Origin: Isoetes taiwanensis
Taxonomy: Eukaryota; Streptophyta; Lycopodiopsida; Isoetales; Isoetaceae
Length of the DNA stretch: 64,000 nt
NCBI GenBank assembly: GCA_021234155.1
Contig: JAJEKV010000024.1
Span: 18,953,858 to 19,017,857 of the forward strand
Reading direction: 5' to 3'
Of this stretch, positions 35,642 through 46,900 are shown in pieces; the stretch's first letter is position 1, and each line of letters opens with the position of its first letter. Position numbers and translations under genes: made by a program. The notes below the pieces were generated by a model. That model was not told where the DNA came from. It did no database searches and saw nothing but the letters and a program-made list of their open reading frames with translations.

Positions 35642-37601
35642 ATGGCAAAGAAAAAAAACCAGGACAAAATAGTAGAAGAGGATTCTCATATCGATTCTTC
35701 AGTTGATGCTGGAGGTACCTCTGAGGAAAGCCCGGATTTGCTCAAACTTGTTCTGCAGTTAACTCTTGACTTGAAAACAGTGACAAGTGAGTTGAAGCCA
35801 TTAAGAGAAGAGCAAATGGTAATGGCTGCAGATTTGAAGGCTTCAAGAGATGAGACAAGAGCAATTGCAGCAGACTTGAAGGCATCCAGGGAAGAAGTAA
35901 AGGCTGCACATGAAGAAATTAATAAGCTCAAAAAGGGCATCGATGAACTAGAAGAGAAAATTGAGGAATTACAAGATAACCAAGGAACTGAAACAGGCTT
36001 TGGCATTCCTCCTGCGACAGATCAGTTGGTAGCACAAATCACATCTTCAATCGGAATCCAATTATCAGAACAGGAGGATAAAGCATTAAGATCCAAAAAT
36101 ATACTAGTAGTGGGTCTCAAAGAGGAAGAAGGAGAAAATATTTCAGAAATAGTAGACGATCTTTTCCAGAACATTACGCATCTTGCCAATCCTGGACACA
36201 TTCATTGTAGAAGAATTGGTAAGAGAATAGATGGAAGAAGATAGAGCATATTAACATGAAAGGAAAATCTTTCCTTCTTAGCTGATATTTTAAGGCAGCG
36301 GGATTAGTTGATTCAGGAAATGAACTTGAACTTTGCGGTCCTTTTATCCTTTGTCTGCTAAGATACTGGCTAAAACTTGGGGTATGCCACTCGTCTTATT
36401 GACTGCAGGGTGACCACTGACAGATTTGTGCTCTAAGACTTATTCAGCCGGCATCTTAGGCACTCATTGTGCAGTGGTTTATGGATGTTGAGCAGACTTG
36501 TGTTGTATTTAGCATCTTGATCCTTGTTTGTTCCTTTGCATGAAATTTTCCGGAGGATGCACAAGGTGTGCAGAGCAACTTACAAGCAGAAGGTTGTTTT
36601 AGCTTGAGTGTTGGTGATGTATTGGAAGGCATTGGTGCGGTGGCTGCACTGCTTTAGTTCGATGTTGGGTCTAACAGATTCTGGATGCGTTAACATTTTG
36701 TTATCTTGGAAAGGGTTTAGCTTTTCATGTTGGCTCTCTTCTATCCCAGCTGGAAGAAGGGTGTGGTTGCAGGTGGCAGCATTATGAAAGTAGGTCATAC
36801 TGAAGTGAAGATCTAGGAGGCATTTGGATCGGGAGGACCAGATGCTTTTACTACTGCTTATCAGATTTGCTGGTTGGTTGAGTATAATGATGGTGATGCC
36901 CAAGCAGGTGATCAAAAGTAGAGGTAGAAGTAGTCGACCACCCTTTGGGGAGGCCTCCAGAAGGCAGTTGCATCTTGGAGAAGATGGTGAGTCAAATTAT
37001 CTCTTAGTACAATGGGAAAAGAGTAAGTTGTCTCCTAGTAGTACCCCTTTGCACATGTGCAGCTTGAGGCCAAGTTAACGCGCGGAAAATTGCTTCTTCA
37101 CCTCTACTGTGGTCTATGTGGTCTATCTGTATTCTCGGGTGGTATTTCAGGTGGCGTCGTCTTCATGTGTCATGGGATATTTTCTCTGGATGATCCCCTT
37201 GAATGGTGTTGTTTACTACCTCCACACCTGGGTTTTATGAGCATGTGTTTTGACACGTTTAGGTATCTGGCTCTTTTGGAGCCTTAAATAAATGTATTTA
37301 TTTATACTATTAATAAAAATAAAAATACCGTGCCTTCAAAAAAAAAAAAAAAAAAAAAAAGAGAATAGATGGCAGGTCAAGACCAATCTTGCTGAAATTT
37401 GGGAATGTGGAAACAAGAACACGTGTTATGCAACACAGAAGTCATCTCAAAGGTCATAAAATATGGCTTAATGATGATCTTACTCTGCAGCAACAGAAAG
37501 AACGCAAAATGTTGTTAGACGAGGTAAGAAAACTGAAAGAGGAAGGTAAAAATGCCTATATCGTGAATAATAAATTGGTGATTAGACACCGGGATACATA
37601 G
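35642..37601 (+). pseudogene. LINE ORF1, RNA-binding coiled-coil protein, split by an insertion
   Basis: ATG 35642. Residues of about 45-120 form a long coiled coil with a repeated AADLKASR module. After residue 180 comes the C-terminal RNA-binding type region with RRIGKRIDGR, RPILLKFG, LKGHKIWLNDDLT and AYIVNNKLVIR, as in many LINE ORF1 proteins that coat element RNA. The gene is cut by the insert at 36235-37358. Pieces 35642-36234 and 37373-37601 add up to 822 bases, exactly 274 codons with the stop. The TAG at 37599-37601 is followed in the same frame by ORF2. Confidence 0.8.
36221..37372 (+). mobile_element. 1.1-kb poly(A) retroposon nested in LINE ORF1, with target duplication
   Basis: AAGAGAATAGATGG stands at 36221-36234 and again at 37359-37372, flanking the insert. 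The right copy follows a run of over 20 A residues. These are hallmarks of LINE-machinery insertion. The insert encodes no recognisable protein. Its end (GAGCCTTAAATAAATGTA, then poly(A)) looks like a LINE or mRNA 3' untranslated region, so it may be a 5'-truncated LINE or a processed transcript. Confidence 0.88.
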
Positions 37602-39576
37602 GGATGCGAGGCCCTCCGCTTTCTAGTTTGGAATGTACATGGCTTGAGCGAGAATACAGTAATCAGCAACTTGCAGTTGTTTTCTGAACATGATGTGCTT
37701 GCTTTTGTAGAAACCTGGGAACATGAAACCAATAGAGTCTTGGATATACCAGGATTTGTTTTGCTAGATTCAGTATGGAACGCCCAAGGTAACAGTAGAC
37801 GAGGTTGGGGCGGTATTGCATGCTATATTCGAAAGAATATAGCCAATTCAGTCACACTGGTAAGCAAAGATAAATTCTCTCAGTACATCTGGCTGAAAAT
37901 ATCTTCAGGTATGACTGTGATTTACATAGCTATTGTGTATTTTGCTCCTTTGGATCCATATCCGGCATCTATATATGGGATTAATGAATTGAGTGCAGAA
38001 GATCCTCTTATGTATCTTGCAGAAGACATATCAAAATACAGACAAAATGGAAAGGTGTTTATAACTGGAGACTTGAATGGAAGAATTGGCAGTAGACAAG
38101 CATCATTGCTTTCAGATGAAGGAAACCCTTTATGGTTGAATGAACATTCAGATGACATGTTCTGTTGGCCACGCCAGTCGCCAGATACTATAAAGAATAA
38201 GATGGGTGCACATGTTCTTGATTTATGTGAATCCTTTAACTTTATTGTTTTCAATGGTCTTGCGAGATTTCCAGGCACAAACTGTTTTACTTGTACCCAG
38301 CCTAATGGACGTAGTACTATTGATCTTCTGCTTGGAGATCCAGAGGCAATCGGGTATGTAACAGATTTCACATTTCTAGAAAGAAATCCAGATTCGGATC
38401 ATATTCCTTTTATGTTTCACTTGAATGCTAACATTGTGAAATGCACAGCTGCTTTATCTCCTCCCCCAAAAGTAAAACTTGTATATAAATTAGCAGATAA
38501 ATATGAAAATGCATTGGCACCCAAACTAGAGGAGATACATTTACAAAAATCCTTGGAAGAGAAAAGCAGCAGATTGATAAGTGCCATAGTCAGTACGGCT
38601 GGAGATGTCTTTGGCTACATCCCCTCTAAGAGGAGAAGCCATAATAAATGGTTTGACGCGGATTGCCTTAAGGCAAAAAAGGAGTGCATGAAATCCACTA
38701 ATCCTCTGGTTTATAAACGATATAAGAATTTGGTCAAGCAAAAAAAGAGAGATTGGAACCGCAAGCACCAGGAAAAGATGATGCAAGAAGTGGATAGGGA
38801 TCCAAAACGTTTCTGGAACAGCTCATCTAGTAGGACAGAAATTGGTGATATAACAAAAAATGATCTTCTTTCCCTGGTTTCAGAGTTATATAGCACAATA
38901 GATACAGGTAGTCTTGATTGTGTGGGAGAAGCTATACCCATATTCAGATTTGAAGATGTACAAATAGCCCTTAAAAAAATGAAAAATGGGCGCACATGTG
39001 ATTCACAGGGTATATCAATTGAGCTTTTTAAATGGGGAGGAGATGAGCTCTATAGCCTTTTGGCAGATTTATGTAATGAAGCACTTTTGAGAGGGTTTTT
39101 TCCTACAGAATGGTGTCTAAATAGAGTTGTGCCAGTGCACAAGACTGGTGATAAAGACAACATAAGAAACTATAGAACCATTCTTGTGAGTAATACATTT
39201 GCTAAACTTTTTGCCTCAATGCTTGAGCATAAGATTTCTTGCTGGGCAGATGAGCAGAATATAAGATCACCAGGGCAAGCAGGGTTTCGTATGAATCATT
39301 CTACCTTGGACAAGAGTGATCACAGAAGGAGCGAAGGGTGCAGGCAATAAGAGGTTTTTGGCATTTATAGATTTAACCAAAGCCTTTGATAGAGTGAATC
39401 GTACACATCTTGCTGAAAGACTTGAGTGGTTGCAAGTTCCTATAGAATTGAGAAAAGCAGTTGCATGTCTTTATAATAAAGTTCTGGTTGAGCTCTCTTT
39501 TCCTTTCTCAGGATCTGATCAAATAAAAAACACAATTGGAGTTAAACAGGGCTGCCCGTGCTCTCCTACTCTTTTT
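37602..39576 (+). pseudogene. LINE ORF2: AP-type endonuclease and truncated reverse transcriptase
   Basis: ORF2 has no ATG at its head. It starts in frame directly after the ORF1 TAG with LRFLVWNVHGLSE, the first strand of the endonuclease. Further endonuclease motifs are FVETWE, GDLNGRIG, NGRSTIDLLLG and DSDHIPFMF. A linker leads to the reverse transcriptase: MKNGRTCDSQGIS, FPTEWCLNRVVPVHKTGD and GQAGFRMNHST. A frameshift near 39,310 moves the frame; then AFIDLTKAFDRVNR (first catalytic Asp) and GVKQGCPCSPTLF follow. The sequence ends before the YADD box. The family nicks target DNA and copies its own RNA there; this copy cannot. Confidence 0.88.
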
Positions 39577-39877
39577 AAGCACAATTTCATTAAAATGAGA
39601 AATTTCGTGATTCCAATTAGGAACGAAAATCCTTTTTAGTCCATTTTATGCCAATTTTTTGAGCAATTATGGCGCCATTTAGAAAAAATATGCCTCTAAA
39701 ACGTCATTTATTGGCGCCATTAAAAATACTAACAGTGCATATAAAGAAGCTAAAGACACGCAACATCACAAAATTAGTTAAAAATTCCAAATTCATAGAT
39801 TTGCATATAAACAAATTTGCCACAACAGGCAAGGACTCGAAAGAGAGAGTCTGTTTACAAAAGGATTATTGTACAAT

Positions 39878-40750
39878 TTAAATTACAATCACACAAAATT
39901 CAGGGCTCCGCATCAGGTTCAGTTCTGCATAAGGATCAGGTTCCACATCAGGATCAGGTTCCGTATTGCCAGGGCCATGGCTAGAAGAAGCAACCATAGG
40001 ATCTCCCTGAAAGCTCTCGAACGCTGTGGCAGTGAAATTGGGATCACTAAGAATGTCCAGATCGAATGGTGTGTTCTTGATCACATCATAGTCCACATCG
40101 GGTGGAGCTTCGGGCATCTCTGGATTAAGTGGATCTACAGCTTCTTCAACAACAACACTTTTTGTCTCTGTAGGAACTGCTGCGATGATAGGATTCAGTA
40201 GGCAGTCAAGCCTATCAAGAATCCCCCTTAGGCACTCCTGCTTAACCAGGTCACTTTCGAACACAATGCAAAATCTCTTATTCATCAATGAAGCCCGGCC
40301 AAAAGAACCACAGGAGAAGTAATCGAACACCCCTGTTCCTGGCGGTACCATTTTCTGCACGAGGTAGGAACATGTGGCAGGCCCCAGCTAGTTTCTCATG
40401 ATTATGTCCCCTGGCAAGCCTTGCCAGCTGTACCTGAATCTGCTGTGGCAGAGCTTTCCTGCCATAGCCTCGGTCTCCACCTCTTCGTCTTCATCGTTAG
40501 GCACAGGAACTGGTGGCAGTTCTTGAGGATGATCGTTGAAGGGGAATTGGAGGTCAATTTCATCGACAGGATAACCTGCAGTGGCCTGAATTTTTGTGGC
40601 GTACACTAGTGCATGGACCTCCTGAACTCCTGGGGGAGCCGGATTTTTGTATTCGTCCTCATAGGTGCCAATAAAAACTCTGGATCTGGAATCCAGATCA
40701 TCCAACACAGATGAAATCAAAAAGTTATGCTCTGGCCTTGCAAAGACCAC
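39878..40750 (-). pseudogene. Unknown element protein, C-terminal part, broken by TAG
   Basis: One frame runs from 40,750 to 39,878 with a single TAG at 40,390-40,388. Before it lie FLISSVLDDLDSRSRVFIGT and acidic PNDEDEEVETEA. After it lie MVPPGTGVFDYFSCGSFGRA and FESDLVKQECLRGILDRL. The end is Pro/Asp-rich (PDPDVEPDPYAEL). I do not recognise the family. It lies downstream of the protein at 41.6-43.4 kb on the same strand and may be its continuation through introns. Confidence 0.45.
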
Positions 40751-40879
40751 TATCCAGAAAGAATCAGCTGTACAGCTGTATTAAAGAAATTAGATAGTGT
40801 GGTTTTATCCCACATTGGAAATATGCCTCTAGTGTCCAGGGCAATCAAGGATGCTGGTACAGGAGTGCAAACAACTTGC

Positions 40880-41572
40880 CCCTGGCATGCGTTAGTTCAA
40901 CCGCGAACGGAAGTCTTCGGATCCTCTCTCGCAAGACAAACATTAGCGTATGAATCTTGCCAAGGCTGGTGGCACGTTAAAAACGCCTTCCTTGCCCACT
41001 CCGGTTTCAACCCACTTACTATGCAAGGTGGCCATGGAAATGAGGTCGGTATCCTCGAAGCCCTCGCATGGCAAAGATCGAGATCGATGAAGGATTTGAA
41101 CTTCCTCGGAAAATTATCCTTCACGTGATTCAAAAATCTCCTTCTTCAAGAAAGATATGGATCTTAGTGTCTTTGCCCTTGCCTTGAAGAATTGCTTACC
41201 CCAGATAATCACTTTGGTGACCTTGACGAAGGTCTTCCCATCCGGCACTTCCTCGAACAAAACCCGAAGCGGTCTTAAGTGAGTCGAGACCCCTCATGCA
41301 CCTCAGGTAGGTCTGACTGAAGTAGTCATGATCTTTTGCCCAGTTACAAGTAATAGTTTGTCCCTTGTTATCTTGTAGCTTGCAAGATTTCCACAAGTTC
41401 CATAGGGACATGAATAATTGAAAAATATCCTCTGGCATGAAGACCCACTGGTTGAAATCTTTTGGATGCTTACCACGCATGGTAACTTCAGCCAAAAAGC
41501 GGATAATAACCGGAAACAACAAGAAGTTAGCCTTGAATGACATTTAATGAGCAAATATCGCCGCGGCGCCAT
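40880..41572 (-). pseudogene. Coding fragments between the two larger minus-strand frames
   Basis: A 115-codon frame (41,543-41,196) begins MSFKANFLLFPVIIRFLAEV and contains HPKDFNQWVFMPEDIFQLF, with convincing protein texture. It probably forms the middle of the same decayed gene. A frame at 41,133-40,897 (FIDLDLCHARAS) is more doubtful. The family is unknown. Confidence 0.4.
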
Positions 41573-41665
41573 TTAGTGAAGAAATGGCGCCGCGGTGCCA
41601 TTTAATGAGGAAATGGCGCCACGGCGCCATTTCCTCACTAAATGGCGCCGTGGCACCATTTGCTA
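41555..41665. repeat. GGCGCC palindrome cluster inside a probable intron
   Basis: Five GGCGCC-centred words (ATGGCGCCgcGGtGCCAT and variants) lie in about 110 bases. They follow a donor-like GTATAT at about 41,689 on the minus strand, right after codons for SRSEPYK, so they probably lie in an intron of the element gene. Confidence 0.7.
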
Positions 41666-43376
41666 ATCTTGCCAACAATTACAATATATACCTTGTATGG
41701 TTCTGAGCGTGACTGCCCGCGTCCTGATGGATCAGGCTTCCCGCATAGAGCATATTGCTGCTGCAGGTGGGTTATGTTATTAATGAAGGGCTCTTTGAAA
41801 ATAGTCTTCGCAGTGATATCATTGACTTCACAACTGAGCTGCAGGCATTCCTGTTCGTTGACTGTGCCAGATAACACTCGGCAATTCCGTTGAAGATAAA
41901 TCTTTGACATTTGCTCTTGGGACTTTGTTGTCTTAAGTCTTCTACATACAAGCCGAAAGCGACCATAATCTGAATGATTGCCATTCACTATATAATAGTG
42001 CATCCCCATGAGGTCATCCTCGGTTTTCCAAGTGACCAGTTTGTTTGTGAGGAGATTGAATGGAATCACATCAGCGGGAGTGAACACTGGATGTGGGTCT
42101 CTCTGAAAGGACTCCACTAACGTTTTGACGTGCTCCATATTCCTTTGTCTAGATGTTAGATTTGCTGGCCCTTGATATAGTTTGAACACGTCTATTTTTT
42201 TTGTAAATGTGACACCCAGAGGAAACAGATGCCGGTGATCGTAAATTTTATTCAGTGTATTCTCTGCCTTCTTTTCCTCTTCTGACCTTTCCACCTTAAG
42301 ATTTGCAGGCACCTCTAGCAAGTGCTGAGCTATTCTTAATGTGAGCTTCTTTGGCTCTGGCTTCTTAATGGGGACCCTTTTGACAGATGTGTCCGCAGGA
42401 TCCGGGCTATTCCTTGGGCTCGGAGGTTCACCACCACTTCTAGGACTTCCAGCAGGACTTGGAGTCCGAGTCGCTCTCCTTTGTTTTTTAGGTGTCCTCT
42501 CCTTCTTAGAGGTCTCCAGCCTGTGCTTCTTCTTCTTTTTCCCATCCATTTCCTCTGTCTCCACTTCCTGTCTCGCCTTTCCTTCCTTCTGCCCCTTGCC
42601 TTCCCTATCCTTTTCTTTCCTTTCCCTTTTCTTTTCCTTCTTTTCCTTCTTTTCTTTCTCTTCCTTCTCTTTCTCTTCCTTATCTTCCTCTTCCCTCTCT
42701 TCCTCCTCTTCCTCCTCTTCCTTCTGGCTCTTTTCCTTCGCTTGCTTCTTTTCCTTCTTTTCCTTATCTGGATTTTTGCGATCCTTTCTCTTAACTTTCC
42801 TCTTGCCCGCCGCCTTTCCTTCCTCAGTTTCCTGGCCAACATCCTCAGTACAAGATGAGGAGTCTTTGTCGGCTGCAGGTGTCTCCTTAGGTTGTCTTGT
42901 CTTCTTCTTGCTAACTGTTCTTAGCCAGGCGGTGTCCACAATGGCGGGTAGTTTCTACTGGGCTAATGCCTTGACAACGAATGAAGGCGAGTTTTTCGAC
43001 TCGTTCATCCGATTGTGAAGAATCATAAAGCCCCTCAAGATTTCTTGTGGGCCTTTGATGTCAGCTTCTTCAAAGCTGTTGTACGACGGCAGTGCCCAGC
43101 CTTGCTTCTTCGCCGAACCAGCTACATTTGCAATGCTAGCAGACATTACAGTGGGATCATAAAACTTCCAATCCACATAGTAGACAATTATTCTCTGCTT
43201 CAAAGTATCCTCACAGACCACCCGGATCCAATCGTCGCGACCGCTCTTGACAACCAGCTTCATGTTGATCAAGATACCTGGCTGGTAAATTCTGGCTGTT
43301 TCTGTGTCTGTCTCCCTTATAAGGAGGCAGAGCTCTCTTCTGCAGTCTCCTTTCAAGCCTGTAGCAGTAGAGGGGC
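41638..43376 (-). pseudogene. Element protein: basic/acidic K-E-rich linker and ParB-like domain, broken by TAG
   Basis: The frame runs from the Copia junction (43,376) leftward. The first part has IVYYVDWKFYDPTVM and ADIKGPQEILRGFMILHNRM. A lone TAG at 42,957-42,955 interrupts it, and the same frame continues. A Lys/Glu-rich tract of about 110 residues follows (42,840-42,500), then Pro/Ser-rich sequence. A folded domain comes last, with FTPADVIPFNLL, MHYYIVNGNHSDYGRFRLV and NCRVLSGTVNEQECLQLS. GNHS with preceding hydrophobics recalls ParB-like nucleases, but I am not sure. The 225-codon plus-strand frame here is only its shadow. Confidence 0.55.
43372..43376. repeat. Target-site duplication of the Copia element, left copy
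   Basis: GGGGC immediately precedes the left LTR and is repeated at 48918-48922 immediately after the right LTR. Five bases is the length made by Copia integrases. Confidence 0.93.
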
Positions 43377-43940
43377 TGATAAGAATATATCATGTAGAAT
43401 CAGTGAATGCAGAGAAGAAATCAGAGGCAGAAGAATGCATCTAAGCAATAGGCAGGAGATTGAAAGAAAACGTGCATAGACAGTTCAAATATATTGTTTC
43501 TTATAGACCTAGGTCCTTGGGTTAAAGGTTATATTTAACCTATAGGATATTAAAAAGGAAGATCGAAGATATTAAGATAAAGGCAAACACGACATGCTAT
43601 TATAGAGCATGCCAAAATGGCTATGGGGCATTCGGTCCGGCTTAACGGCCGGATCAGTAAATATAACAGCAAGAAGCATAGTTAGTTTGATTGATCGGCA
43701 CATATACAGGTTGAGGACACAGAATCCGATCAAATATATGGGTGCTTGTGTTGTCGGTTGTACAGCAAGTAGACTTTAAATTGAGACAATGGTTGCATCG
43801 AGCTGAACTATTGAATTTCTTTATGTTTAAGTTATAAAGGAACGATATAGACCATTGAAAGTTAGACTCTCAATTTTCTATTGATATTTGCTAACCTTAA
43901 GTGTTTAAGCAGATTGTAACCTCTATAGTTGCATTTATCA
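43377..43940 (+). repeat. Left LTR of the Copia element (564 bp)
   Basis: Starts TGATAAGAATATATC and ends GCATTTATCA, with TGATAA/TTATCA inverted ends. TATAAAGG at 43833-43840 is a candidate promoter TATA box. A TCCGGC-TTAAC-GGCCGGA hairpin lies near 43,637. Confidence 0.96.
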
Positions 43941-43941
43941 T

Positions 43942-43953
43942 TGGTATCAGAGC
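43942..43953 (+). promoter_or_regulatory. Primer-binding site for initiator tRNA-Met
   Basis: TGGTATCAGAGC starts two bases after the LTR. It is the common plant Copia primer site, complementary to the 3' end of initiator tRNA-Met. Confidence 0.93.
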
Positions 43954-43964
43954 ATCAGGTTCCA

Positions 43965-46900
43965 ATGTCTACCAGATTTGGAGCAAATCTATTGAATGCT
44001 ATAGAGGTCTTTAAAGGTGAAGGAGGTTTTCAAATTTGGAAACAAAGTATAAGGGAAGTCCTAGAGTTTGAGAATTTATGGTATTTGATAGATGAAAATA
44101 CTGAAAAACGTACCAGCCCAATTATAACTGCAGGAAAATCTAATGCAGGGGGAACAAGCTCAAGCTCTACTTCAGGGGAATCTGTTGTTGGAGGAGGATC
44201 TGGAGGATCTGCAACAGTTACAGTTACCTCTGAAGCAAGTGATGAAAGACTGAATATTATGGAAGCTCAAGCTATTATATCATGCAAAGTTGGACCCGTA
44301 ATCAAGCTGAAGCTAAGAGGTATGTCACCAAAGGATATGTGGCAATATATGGTGAAGACATACGAGGCAAAATCATCGTCTCAAATAGATGTTTTGGAGA
44401 AACAACTCAAACGTCTTAAACTATATGATAAAGATGCTCTGACAGAATTTCTTGAGAAATTCGAGTCTATCATTGCAGATCTAGAAGGAGCAGGCATCAT
44501 CTTGAATGAAGAATACCAGATCTTGGCAATTGCAAGATCAGTATCTCATAGGGCTCATTTAGCCACATTATTGAGGAATGTGGCCAGATCAAAGGAACAT
44601 GCAATCCAGATGGTACGAACAGAGTTTGAGCAAAGTACCATTGGGCGTGATGATGATGATCAGTCATCAGAAGTACTGTATACAGGCAAGTTTAAAGGTA
44701 AGAAAAAGGGAAGTCCAAGCAGCTCTAAAAGTAAAATCGGGCCATGCTATCACTGTGATAGTTATGGTCATTTGAAAAATGACTGCCCGAAATTAGGAAG
44801 AGAGGTTATATGTTATAATTGTAAAGGGAAAGGCCACTTGGCTGTTAATTGTCCAAGTCCTAAAGGGACTTCAATCAGAGGACGTGGCAGGGGCAGAATT
44901 ACAAGTTCTCGAGGGGAACATGTAAACAGGGGTAGGGGCAGTGCAAGAGGAAATCCAGCAATAAATCTAGCACAAGAAACAGGAGGAGAAGAAGACGAAC
45001 AAAATGAGGATGAAGAGGTATGTAAATCTGAATTGTGTGCTTTGACACAAGGCAATAACAATCACAAACTCTTGATTTTAGATTCAGGAGCTGAAAGGAC
45101 AGTGACGTGCTCATCAAAGCTGCTCAAGGAATGCAAAGGAAATAGTGGTGGACATGTTCAGCTGGGAAATGGTGATCTCCAAGAGATCAAAGACTGTGGC
45201 ATGCTTGAACTTTTTGATCTTGAAGGGAAAGTAGTTAAATTAAAAGATGTACTGTGCGTTCCTAGTTTAGTCAGGAACTTGATTTCTATATCTCAACTTG
45301 TAGATCTCGGTTACAAAGTCTTGTTTGAAAGACTTCAATGTAAGGTTCTGATGGATAATAAAATAGTGTTTATTGGAAGACGGGTTGGAAACTTGTTTGG
45401 TTTAGATGTTGAATATTGTTTGCCAAGCATTAATCTTATAACAAATCCTACAATTAAAACATGGCATGAGAGGTTATGCCATGTAAATTCAAAGACAGTT
45501 GAGCTGCTAATTAAAAAAGGGTTTCTGAATGTGCAGTCATGCAAAACTGAAAATTTCAAATGTGCTGGATGTATTCTTGGGAAAAATAGCAGACTTCCAT
45601 TTAAAAAATCATCATACAGGGCAAAAGAAGTACTGGATCTTGTACATACAGATTTGTGCGGACTGTTAAATATCACAAGCTTATCAGGCAAAAAATATTT
45701 TATGACGTTTATCGATGACTTTAGCAGAAAGTGCAAAGTATACTGCTTAAGATCTAAAGATTTAGCATTTGAGGCCTTTAAGGATTATCAGAATGAAGTA
45801 GAAGTGGAAACAGGGAGGAAAATTAAATGTCTACGATCAGACAGAGGAGGCGAATACTTATCAAGTGAATTCAAAGCATACTGCAGAAATCGTGGAATCA
45901 AACGGCAATTGACGTGTAGATTTTCTCCTCAACAAAATGGAGTTGCTGAGAGGAAAAATCGTACAATATTGAATGCCGTAAGAAGCATGCTGAAATTCTC
46001 TGGTCTGCCCAACTTCCTGTGGGAAGAAGCAGTGAAGGCTGCTGTATATGTACAAAATCTGCTGCCATCTATAAGTACAATGGGTACTGTGCCTGACATG
46101 CTTTGGACAGGGAAAATGCCTAATTATGACAGGCTGAAGGCGTATGGTTGCCTGGCATTTGTTCACGTCCCTGAAGAACTCCGAAAAAAACTTGATGATC
46201 AAGCATACATAGCATATCTTGTTGGATATGACGAGGAGTCCAAAGCTTATAGGTTGTATGATCCACAAAAAAGAAGAATTTTAGTAAGCAGGGATGTAAG
46301 CTTTGATGAAGAACAATACTAGAATAGAATAGAATAGTTTTTTTATCGTAAAACTACAAAGCTACAAAGCTATCCCTAAGATAAATATACATGATGATCA
46401 GATCAATAATAACATGCCTCAAGAAATGAGAGCATATGAAGAGAAAAGGCAGGAGCATAAAGTAACATTTGATACGGATGACATGGAGCAGACTCCAGAA
46501 GACTTGACTAAACTTAAAAATGCTAACATCTATGATAGTAATGTGAATGTGCAGGGTCCAGCAGGTCTGATCCATAATCCAGCAGGTCTGATCCATAATG
46601 AAGAGGAGCAGGTCGAACAACCACGAAGAAAACGGAAGACAGAGGCTCAGATGCTCCAAGAAAATGCTGGTGTAGATACTGAGCAATGTGGACGAGATGA
46701 ACAAGGGAGGAGTAAAAGACTCATGGAAGATAGAGGTGAGCTGCATAGTTTATTTGAAGCATTAATGCTCTCTGATTATAATGTCCCTAAGAGTTATGAA
46801 GAAGTATTGGTCTCTCATGATAGAGATAAATGGTTCAAAGCAATGCAGGACGAAATGGCCTCATTTAGAAGGACACAGACTTGTGAACTAGTAGATATAC

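Larger units (their letters stand above)
35290..39576 (+). mobile_element. LINE retrotransposon, 3'-truncated and carrying a nested insertion
   Basis: Order: probable 5' untranslated region (35290-35641), ORF1, a foreign 1.1-kb insert, the rest of ORF1, TAG, then ORF2 with endonuclease and reverse transcriptase. ORF2 breaks off inside the reverse transcriptase at about 39,576, where unrelated GGCGCC-type sequence begins. There is no LINE 3' tail. The reverse transcriptase has a frameshift near 39,310. The element is dead, but its ORF1 reads through cleanly once the insert is ignored. Confidence 0.88.

Noticed and set aside
42341-43018. 225-codon and overlapping 125-codon plus-strand frames rich in Phe, Leu and Ser
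   Set aside because: They are shadows of the Lys/Glu-rich tract of the minus-strand element protein and have no motif of their own.
43929-43964. Upstream TTG start for the Copia polyprotein
   Set aside because: It would overlap the end of the LTR and the primer site; the ATG at 43965 is the normal position.
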